NCBI GenBank assembly: GCA_025934105.1
Contig: JAICYS010000023.1
Span: 1-37,032, forward strand
Length of the DNA: 37,032 nucleotides
From: Myxococcota bacterium
GTDB lineage: Bacteria > Myxococcota_A > Polyangia > Fen-1088
Direction: 5' to 3'
Below, piece by piece: positions 31,640 through 37,032 of the stretch (positions are counted from its first letter, which is position 1; every line of letters begins with the position of its first letter). Position numbers and translations under genes: made by a program. Under the pieces are notes generated by a model that searched no databases, was not told where the DNA came from, and saw only the letters and a program-made list of their open reading frames with translations.

Positions 31640-31746
31640 CGGCCAGCCGGTCCGTCGAACGGGACTCGGCCCCGGATCGGCGGCATGATTCTTGTTTCGC
31701 CGCGGAGGCCGTGGCGTGGATCGGTTCGCTCGGATAAGTGTTGCGA

Positions 31747-33432
31747 ATGCGCAGTCTCTCGCTGGCGATCCTGCTCGTCACCGCGGTGGTGACGGTCATC
31801 GCCTTCTCGGTGCGAAGCCTCCGCAAGGAACGCGAGCGCCTGCGCCAGGGCATGGTGACCGCCCGCGCCGCGGACGTTCGGGCGATGGCCTCCGATTTGG
31901 AAGACCGGCTGCGCGACGTCGAGGAGAACGGCCGGGTCATCCAGTCGCTGGTCGAGCGGACGCACGACGTCCCGGGAGCCAGCCGCGACGACCAGACGCG
32001 CACGCTGCGGGCCTCGTTCAACGCCATGGCCAACGTCATCCGGCACTACCGGACCTTGACCTTGATGGCGCCCGACGGGGACAAGCCGCTGGTCGCCGCG
32101 GTCGACCCGACCGAGGATCCGGCGGCGGCCCGCGCCCTCATCCAGATGAGTTGCGCGCCGCGCCCCCCCGGCGCGCAGGGGCTGACCGGCCCCGCCCACC
32201 TGCCCGACGGGCGCGTGTTCTACTTCTACAGATTTCACGCCGGGGCGGACGAGGTGGTCCTCTCCATCGACGGCGCGATCTTCTTCCAGTCGGCCTTCCG
32301 GTCCGGCGAGAGCCAGATCGTCGTGACCGATCCCTGGGGCCTCGAGTGGTTCCGCGCCGGTGGCGGGGGGCCGTTCGCGATCCGCGCGCCCGCTCGACGC
32401 GCCGCCGACGAGGGGCGCTGGGGCGGGCCGGACGGCTCCGCCTGGGTGAGCGACCCGGGCGCGCGGAAGCTGGGGCTGCCGCCCAGGGTGACCCTGGCGG
32501 TGTGGGCGTCGGCGTCGCCGGGCGACCTCGGCACGTGGCGGGTCCTGCTGTTGCGGCCGGCGCGCTACATGGACGGGCGCGATCGGGCCGTGCTCCGGCA
32601 GGTGATCGAGATGGCGGTGGGCCTGCTCATGGCGGTGGGGGTGGTCGGAACGCTGATCATTCGCCAGCAGCGCTATTCGGCGGCGCTGGCCGAGAGGCTG
32701 CGCAGCGCGGAGGCGTTGCGGTCGCTGGAACGGCAGCTCATCAGCGCCGAGAAGCTGGCCACGACCGGCGTGCTGGCCGCGGGCATCGCGCACGAGGTCG
32801 GCACGCCGCTGGGCATCATCCGGGCGCGGGCCGAGCTGCTCCTCGACGACATCGATCGCGCCGAGAGCCGGCGGGCGCTGGAGGCGATCGTGCAGCAGAT
32901 CGATCGAATCTCGTCGATCATCCGCCAGGTGCTGGACTTCTCGCGGGTGCAGCCGGTCGAGCTGAGCCGGGTGGACGTCGCGGAGGCGGTCGGCCTGGCT
33001 CTGGACCTGCTCGATCACCGCCTGCGCCAGCAGCAGGTCACCGCCAGCGTCGAAGTGGACGCCGACCTGCCGCCGGTGGCCGCCGACGCCAGCCAGTTTC
33101 AGCAGGTGCTGATCAACCTGGTCCTCAACGCCGGCGACGCCTGCGAGACCGGCGGCCACATCCAGGTGACGGCCCGGGTCGTGGCCAGCCCGCCGCGCGT
33201 CCGGCTGGAGATTCGCGACAGCGGCGCCGGCATCGAACCCGAGCATCTCCTGGCGGTGTTCGATCCATTCTTCACGACCAAGAAGCGGGGAGAGGGCACC
33301 GGGCTCGGCCTGCCGATCACGGCTAGCATCGTGCGCAACCACGGCGGCGAGATCAGCCTGGCCAGCACGCCGGGCCGGGGGACGAACGTGACGGTCATCT
33401 GGCCGGCGGCGGTGGAGGCGACGATTGGATAA
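31747..33432 (+). CDS. Membrane sensor histidine kinase (HK2)
   Basis: 561 residues from ATG 31747 (a GTG at 31738 is in frame three codons earlier). Helix 1 about 4-21, a large periplasmic region of about 250 residues (likely Cache-like: MAPDGDKPLVAAVDPTEDP, DGRVFYFYRFHAGADEVVLSIDGAIFF), helix 2 about 280-303 and a short coiled linker. Then H-box LAAGIAHEVGTPLGIIRARAELL, N box QVLINLVLNAGDACETG, G1 IRDSGAGIEP, F box FDPFFTTKK and G2 GEGTGLGLPITASIVRNHGG. The sensor differs from HK1/HK3, so the stimulus differs. Overlaps the RR2 start by 8 bases. Confidence 0.95.
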   Translation: MRSLSLAILLVTAVVTVIAFSVRSLRKERERLRQGMVTARAADVRAMASDLEDRLRDVEENGRVIQSLVERTHDVPGASRDDQTRTLRASFNAMANVIRHYRTLTLMAPDGDKPLVAAVDPTEDPAAARALIQMSCAPRPPGAQGLTGPAHLPDGRVFYFYRFHAGADEVVLSIDGAIFFQSAFRSGESQIVVTDPWGLEWFRAGGGGPFAIRAPARRAADEGRWGGPDGSAWVSDPGARKLGLPPRVTLAVWASASPGDLGTWRVLLLRPARYMDGRDRAVLRQVIEMAVGLLMAVGVVGTLIIRQQRYSAALAERLRSAEALRSLERQLISAEKLATTGVLAAGIAHEVGTPLGIIRARAELLLDDIDRAESRRALEAIVQQIDRISSIIRQVLDFSRVQPVELSRVDVAEAVGLALDLLDHRLRQQQVTASVEVDADLPPVAADASQFQQVLINLVLNAGDACETGGHIQVTARVVASPPRVRLEIRDSGAGIEPEHLLAVFDPFFTTKKRGEGTGLGLPITASIVRNHGGEISLASTPGRGTNVTVIWPAAVEATIG

Positions 33433-34783
33433 GAGCAAAGGTCGCGTGCTGGTCATCGACGACGCGCTGGAGATGGCGACGGCGGTGGTGGAGTACCTGC
33501 GGCGGCACGGCTTCGAGGCCGAGGCGTTCGACAGCGGGCAGGCGGGCATCGCCGGCTTCCGCGCCCGGCCGGCCGACGCGGTTCTCACCGACTTGCGCAT
33601 GAAGGGGACCGACGGGATGGACGTGCTGCGCGCCGCCCGCGAGCTGGAGCCGGAGATCCCGGTCGTGATCATGACCGCCTTCGGCGCCGTGGAGAGCGCC
33701 GTCGAGGCCATCCAGCGCGGCGCGTATCACTACGTGACGAAGCCGTTCAAGCTGGACGTGGTCCGCGTGCTTTTGGAGCGGGCCATCGGCGAGCGCTCGG
33801 TTCGCGCCGAGAACGTGGCGCTGCGGCGCGCGGTGCGCGAGGCGATTCCGGGGGGCAGCCTGGTCGGCCGCAGCGCCGGCATCCGGGCCGTGAACGAGCT
33901 CTGCCGGCGGGTGGCGGGCGCGACCACGCCGGTGCTGGTCCTGGGCGAAACGGGGACCGGCAAAGAGCTGGTCGCGCGCGACATCCACGCCGACGGGCCC
34001 CGGCGCGACGCGGCCTTCGTGGCGGTGAATTGCGCGGCCCTGCCGGAGTCCCTGCTGGAGAGCGAGCTCTTCGGTCACGTCCGGGGTTCGTTCACGGGCG
34101 CCACCCAGACCCGCCGCGGCCTCTTCGTCGAGGCCAACGGCGGAACGCTGTTCCTGGACGAGATCGGCGACATGCCGCTGGCGTTGCAAGCCAAGCTGCT
34201 GCGCGTCCTCGAGACCGGCGAGGTCCGATCGCTGGGCAGCGACGGCGCCCAGAAGACCGACGTGCGCATCATCGCGGCGACCCACCGCGATCTGGTCTCC
34301 GACATCCGGAGCGGCCGGTTCCGGCAGGATCTCTACTTTCGCCTGAACGTCGTCCCGATCCGCATTCCGCCGCTGCGCGAGCGCGCCGACGACGTTCCGC
34401 TGCTGCTGGAGCACTTCCTGCGCCGGGGCGCTCAGCGGTTTTCACAGGCCACGTCGATCACGTTCACGCCCGAGGCGGTGGCGCTTCTGGTTCGATACGC
34501 CTGGCCGGGAAATGTGCGGCAGCTCGAGAACGCCGTCGATCGGTGGCTGATCACCAGCGAGGGCCGTGAGATCGCGGCGGCCGACGTCCGCGCGCTGATC
34601 GCGGAATGGGACACGCCCGAGCACCCGGCGCTGCCCGCCGAGATGCTGCCGTTGCACGCGGTCGAGGAGCGATACATCGCCTGGGTGCTCGACCGGGTGG
34701 GGGGCAACAAGACGCGCGCGGCCGAGATCCTGCAGATCGACCCGTCGACGCTCTACCGGCGCGGGCGGCAGCGGAAGAGCTGA
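33425..34783 (+). CDS. NtrC-family sigma-54-dependent response regulator (RR2)
   Basis: 452 residues from TTG 33425, supported by GGAGG six bases upstream and by coupling to HK2 (8-base overlap). Receiver with D12, D13, phospho-acceptor D56 (AVLTDLRMKGTDG) and Lys in VTKPFK. AAA+ domain: Walker A GETGTGKE, sigma-54 loop GSFTGA (Ser for the usual Ala), Walker B GGTLFLDEIGD. C-terminal Fis-type HTH (NKTRAAEILQIDPSTLYRR). Partner of HK2. Likely target: the sigma-54-like promoter of the divergent 95-residue gene at 31624-31639. A paralogue of RR1. Confidence 0.95.
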   Translation: MDKSKGRVLVIDDALEMATAVVEYLRRHGFEAEAFDSGQAGIAGFRARPADAVLTDLRMKGTDGMDVLRAARELEPEIPVVIMTAFGAVESAVEAIQRGAYHYVTKPFKLDVVRVLLERAIGERSVRAENVALRRAVREAIPGGSLVGRSAGIRAVNELCRRVAGATTPVLVLGETGTGKELVARDIHADGPRRDAAFVAVNCAALPESLLESELFGHVRGSFTGATQTRRGLFVEANGGTLFLDEIGDMPLALQAKLLRVLETGEVRSLGSDGAQKTDVRIIAATHRDLVSDIRSGRFRQDLYFRLNVVPIRIPPLRERADDVPLLLEHFLRRGAQRFSQATSITFTPEAVALLVRYAWPGNVRQLENAVDRWLITSEGREIAAADVRALIAEWDTPEHPALPAEMLPLHAVEERYIAWVLDRVGGNKTRAAEILQIDPSTLYRRGRQRKS

Positions 34784-34811
34784 GGCTGGTGGTGGTCCCG
34801 CGGCGGCGCGG

Positions 34812-35177
34812 TCAGGGGCGGTGGCGGCCGGAGAAGATCAAGGTGATGACGGCGTTCGGTCTGGTCTGGTAGAGCCAGACCAGCCAGGCGGCGCGTTCGG
34901 CGAGCTCGGGGGTCTGGGGCTGGAACCGGTACAGGTCATCCTCGCGCACGACCAGCCCCGCGTGCGTGAGCTGGCGCAGCGAGATCTCCGCCGAGTACGC
35001 GGAGGACTGCCGCTGGTAGCTGACGTCGCGAATCGACCAGGCGCGGGGCGCGGTCGCCTGAAGAAGCAGCAGCACGTGCAGGGTCTCGAGCCGGTCGATG
35101 TGATCGTGGACGAAGCCCGCCACCTCGACGGGGATGCCCTGGTCTTCGGCGGTCACGTTCACGTTACCTGCTTGCAT
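34812..35177 (-). CDS. Hypothetical protein, winged-helix-like
   Basis: 121 residues, ATG 35177. Residues about 27-85 (RLETLHVLLLLQATAPRAWSIRDVSYQRQSSAYSAEISLRQLTHAGLVVREDDLYRF) have the helix-turn-helix-wing look of a small DNA-binding or regulatory fold. The C-terminus is a hydrophobic helix (ERAAWLVWLYQTRPNAVITLIFS). It is not a recognised family; a MarR- or PadR-like comparison is only by eye. It lies between RR2 (convergent) and HK3 (upstream on the same strand). A sigma-54-like element lies 36 bases upstream. Confidence 0.7.
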   Translation of the reverse strand: MQAGNVNVTAEDQGIPVEVAGFVHDHIDRLETLHVLLLLQATAPRAWSIRDVSYQRQSSAYSAEISLRQLTHAGLVVREDDLYRFQPQTPELAERAAWLVWLYQTRPNAVITLIFSGRHRP

Positions 35178-35200
35178 GCGGCTTCGGTCCGGTGAGACAT
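35159..35200 (-). CDS. Possible 13-residue leader peptide
   Basis: ATG 35200 opens MSHRTEAACKQVT and stops at 35159, overlapping the start of the 121-residue gene. The ATG is 13 bases after the GC of the sigma-54-like element, the spacing seen elsewhere in this window. Could be chance; a translated leader or coupled start is possible. Confidence 0.2.
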   Translation of the reverse strand: MSHRTEAACKQVT

Positions 35201-35212
35201 GCCGGACCTCTC

Positions 35213-35228
35213 AGCAAACGTCGGACCA
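35213..35228 (-). promoter_or_regulatory. Sigma-54-like element upstream of the winged-helix-like gene
   Basis: The minus strand reads TGGTCCG-ACGT-TTGCT, GG-N10-GC, 10 of 12 defined positions. Predicted start near 35202; leader of about 25 bases to ATG 35177. Confidence 0.4.
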
Positions 35229-35322
35229 GCGCCGGCGCGGCGGCAAGGCGCGTGCGAGGCGCGTGAATGACGGCTTTGGCCGCCAGCGGAGCGGCGCGGG
35301 TCGGGTGAGCCGCCGAAGCAAA

Positions 35323-35341
35323 GTGCACGACCGCCGTGCAC
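35323..35341. promoter_or_regulatory. Perfect inverted repeat GTGCACG-N5-CGTGCAC
   Basis: Seven-bp arms with loop ACCGC. The inner TGCACG-N5-CGTGCA resembles the NtrC site TGCACC-N5-GGTGCA. It is about 105 bp upstream of the minus-strand sigma-54-like element at 35213-35228, so it could be its enhancer site; it also sits 28 bases after HK3's stop and could be a terminator hairpin. Confidence 0.45.
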
Positions 35342-35368
35342 GTTGCCCGGATCGACCGCGCGCCGGCG

Positions 35369-36709
35369 TCAGCCGCCGCGGGCCGGCAGGTGAACGGCGG
35401 CGCGGGTCCCCCGGCTGTCGATCATCGACAGCGCCAGTGTCCCGCCGTGGTTGGCGACGATCTCGTGGGCGACGGCCAGCCCCAGTCCGGTCCCGTCTTC
35501 CCGCAGCTTGGTGGCGAAGAACGGCTGCAGCGCGCGCTGCGCCTCGACGGCGGAGATCCCCGGACCCGAATCGTCGACGGTGATGAGCACGCCATCGCCG
35601 TCGGCGCCGACGGCGACGCGGACGGTTCCGCCGGCGCCGCTGGCTTCGGAGGCATTGAGCAGCAGGTTCGTGATGGCGTGCTGGAGGAGACTGGCGTCGC
35701 CCAGGATCGAGGGGACGCCGGGCGCGCTGTCGCAGGCCAGCCGCACGCCGGCCTGCGAGAAGCGGTGCTCGACCATCCGGACCGCCGCGCGCGCGATCGC
35801 GTCGGGTTGGATGATCTGAGCGGTCGGCGCGTCACCGCGGGCCAGGCCCAAGAAGCCGCGGATGACGTGCTTGATGTCGTCGACCTGCTTCAGGATGACG
35901 CCGACGTTGTCGGCGGCGCCGTCGGGTGGGCGCGTCTTCTTCTGAATGTTCTCGGCGCGCGCGGCGATGACGCCCAGCGGGGTGGAGATCTCGTGCGCGA
36001 CGCCGATGGCGAACGTCCCCATGGCGGCGGCGCGCGAGGCGTGCTCGAGGCGCTCGTCGCGCTGGCGGCGGGCGGCGGCGACTGCCAGCTCGCGTTCCAG
36101 CACCAGTTCCTTGCGTCGAACTCGCATGGCCGCGCCGCCGAAGCTGAGGACCAGTCCGGCCGCCACGAGCATGCTGAAGGCGAGCCGCCACTCGGCCCAG
36201 AGCTCCCGGTCGCGCTGGCGGCCGGCGCTGGCCACCGCCACGATGTCCCAGGTGCCCGGGGTGCCGGCCTCGACGTGGGTCAGGCCGGCCAGCCCCGTCC
36301 GCCGCGGCAGGCCCAGCTCCGCGGCCTCCGCCGGCGAGAGCCGCACCACCGACTCGCCGTGGGTGAGAGCGTCGATCAATCGCCGCCCCGGGAACACGTG
36401 GCCGCGCGGGGCGCGCAGGGACGAATCGCCGCTGCGGTGCAGGAACAGCGCGAGGTCGTTCGGCCGCTCGATGGAGGCCAGCGCGCGAAGGAGCTGGCGG
36501 TCGTCGACGGCGCGGCTGCCGTCGGTGGCAGGAGAGATCATGGCGGCCACCGCCCGAGCCAGCGTGGCTTGCTCCTGGGCGAAGTCGCCGAACGCCTGCG
36601 ACGATTCGCGCTGCGCGTCCCAATAGGCCAGCAAGCCGCTCAGAATCAGCGCCCCGATCATCGCCGCCAGGAGACGGCGGGGCGCCGGCGACGCGCGATC
36701 GGGGGCCAT
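35369..36709 (-). CDS. Membrane sensor histidine kinase (HK3), paralogue of HK1
   Basis: 446 residues from ATG 36709 with GAGGAGGG upstream; the frame is open further, but the earlier codons are low-quality and overlap the divergent promoter. Helix 1 about 12-28, periplasmic sensor with LALFLHRSGDSSLR and YWDAQRES matching HK1, helix 2 about 175-195, H239 (AIGVAHEISTPLGVIAARAENI), N box AITNLLLNASEASGA, G1 VDDSGPGIS, G2 EDGTGLGLAVAHEIV. No receiver gene is adjacent on either side within the window, so it is an orphan that may use RR1. Divergent from the secreted-protein gene at 36918. Confidence 0.93.
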   Translation of the reverse strand: MAPDRASPAPRRLLAAMIGALILSGLLAYWDAQRESSQAFGDFAQEQATLARAVAAMISPATDGSRAVDDRQLLRALASIERPNDLALFLHRSGDSSLRAPRGHVFPGRRLIDALTHGESVVRLSPAEAAELGLPRRTGLAGLTHVEAGTPGTWDIVAVASAGRQRDRELWAEWRLAFSMLVAAGLVLSFGGAAMRVRRKELVLERELAVAAARRQRDERLEHASRAAAMGTFAIGVAHEISTPLGVIAARAENIQKKTRPPDGAADNVGVILKQVDDIKHVIRGFLGLARGDAPTAQIIQPDAIARAAVRMVEHRFSQAGVRLACDSAPGVPSILGDASLLQHAITNLLLNASEASGAGGTVRVAVGADGDGVLITVDDSGPGISAVEAQRALQPFFATKLREDGTGLGLAVAHEIVANHGGTLALSMIDSRGTRAAVHLPARGG

Positions 36710-36802
36710 GCCGACCCTCCTCAAGCAAGCGACGGACCACGGCGCGCGCCCGCTCGCGGTGCGACGCCGGGCGGTCGCGCCGGCCGGGCGGGCGGCCCGG
36801 TG

Positions 36803-36837
36803 GGGAATTTTTCTCGAACGACTCGGGAAATTCTCCC
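36803..36837. promoter_or_regulatory. Tandem inverted repeats, predicted enhancer sites (UAS-C)
   Basis: Site 1 GGGAA-TTT-TTCTC (36803-36815) and site 2 GGGAA-ATT-CTCCC (36825-36837). Centres 36809 and 36831 are 22 bp apart; site 2 is 60 bp upstream of the -24 GG. Same sequence and geometry as 30469-30503. Confidence 0.65.
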
Positions 36838-36889
36838 TCTCCGGCCCGTCCGGCGACGGTCGATCGGCTGGAATCGGGCGCTCCGTCGC

Positions 36890-36905
36890 TGGCACGCCGC
36901 GTGCT
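36890..36905 (+). promoter_or_regulatory. Near-consensus sigma-54 promoter for the gene at 36918
   Basis: TGGCACG-CCGC-GTGCT: 11 of 12 defined positions. Thirteen bases separate GC from ATG 36918; the predicted transcript starts about two bases before the ATG. Confidence 0.7.
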
Positions 36906-36917
36906 GTCTCCTCCGCC

Positions 36918-37032
36918 ATGTTCCTCCGGTCGCGTTCGTCGGACGCCCGTTGCGTCCGCGTGGCGGCCGCTGTGGCATTCGGATGCTCCTTCGCGAACGT
37001 CGGCCCGGCCACCGCCAAGACGTCGACGTCGA
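36918..37032 (+). CDS. Secreted protein, 3' truncated by the window end
   Basis: Only 38 codons are visible. From ATG 36918: a basic N-terminus (MFLRSRSSDARCVR), a hydrophobic run VAAAVAFGCSFA and an AxA-like cleavage site PATA before KTSTS, which is a signal peptide. A lipobox AFGC is an alternative reading. It stands divergent from HK3 and downstream of the tandem enhancer sites and sigma-54 element shared with the lipoprotein at 30589. The mature part is beyond the window, so no function can be proposed. Confidence 0.65.
   Translation, partial: MFLRSRSSDARCVRVAAAVAFGCSFANVGPATAKTSTS

Noticed and set aside
31643-31662. CCGT-CGA-ACGG as enhancer site for the 95-residue gene
   Set aside because: Only 4-bp arms and about 15 bp from the -24 box, too close for an NtrC-type activator.
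31682-31695. GGCATGATTCTTGT, a possible sigma-54 element for HK2
   Set aside because: The -12 GC is GT; too weak to list, and the kinase may be expressed constitutively.
31612-33711. Minus-strand extension of the 95-residue gene
   Set aside because: Runs through the complement of HK2 with low-complexity composition; the sigma-54 promoter at 31624-31639 puts the real start at 31611.

Overview
This is a high-GC stretch of a Gram-negative chromosome that is most likely from a myxobacterium or close relative (Myxococcota). The evidence is a secreted protein with a MopE-like CNGLDDDCNG motif and a MYXO-CTERM-type tail, many lipoproteins, Cys-rich surface proteins, and a dense set of NtrC-type regulators with sigma-54-like promoters. 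No rRNA, tRNA, CRISPR array, transposase or phage gene was seen.

Layout. 1-4.7 kb: Cys-rich and secreted proteins, a DUF1993 gene and an outer-membrane barrel. 4.9-7.2 kb: a Gly/His-rich secreted protein, then a membrane-anchored protein and an HTTM membrane protein. 7.2-12.9 kb: a heavy-metal RND efflux operon on the minus strand (outer membrane factor, adaptor, pump). 13.1-19.2 kb: a beta-lactamase-fold hydrolase, an MprF-like DUF2156 protein whose 5' end overlaps a divergent pirin, a DUF3565-cupin fusion, and an FAD oxidoreductase with a Rieske tail. 19.4-23.5 kb: a CBS protein, a small basic protein/VKOR-like/FemAB-like operon, and a hemerythrin and methyltransferase pair. 23.9-26.1 kb: two lipoproteins. 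26.2-37.0 kb: a signalling island with a NarL-type regulator, a single-domain receiver, a 72-residue conserved small protein, two kinase/NtrC-type regulator pairs and a third kinase without an adjacent regulator.

The most interesting structure is in the signalling island. Two paralogous kinases (29074-30408 and 35369-36709) each face a divergent gene for a secreted protein or lipoprotein. Both divergent promoters carry the same arrangement: two GGGAA-N3-TTCCC-like inverted repeats exactly 22 bp apart, then about 60 bp downstream a GG-N10-GC (sigma-54) element, then the start codon 13-16 bases after the GC. Only one of the two kinases has an adjacent NtrC-type regulator, so both may feed the same regulator. 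A third divergent gene (31324-31611, 95 residues) opposite the second kinase/regulator pair has an 11/12 match to the sigma-54 consensus, with the same short spacing to its ATG. Similar but weaker sigma-54-like elements precede the efflux operon, the Gly/His-rich protein, a lipoprotein at 25270 and a small gene at 35177. The implied transcripts of several of these would be nearly leaderless.

All functional calls come from reading motifs by eye; no database search was run.
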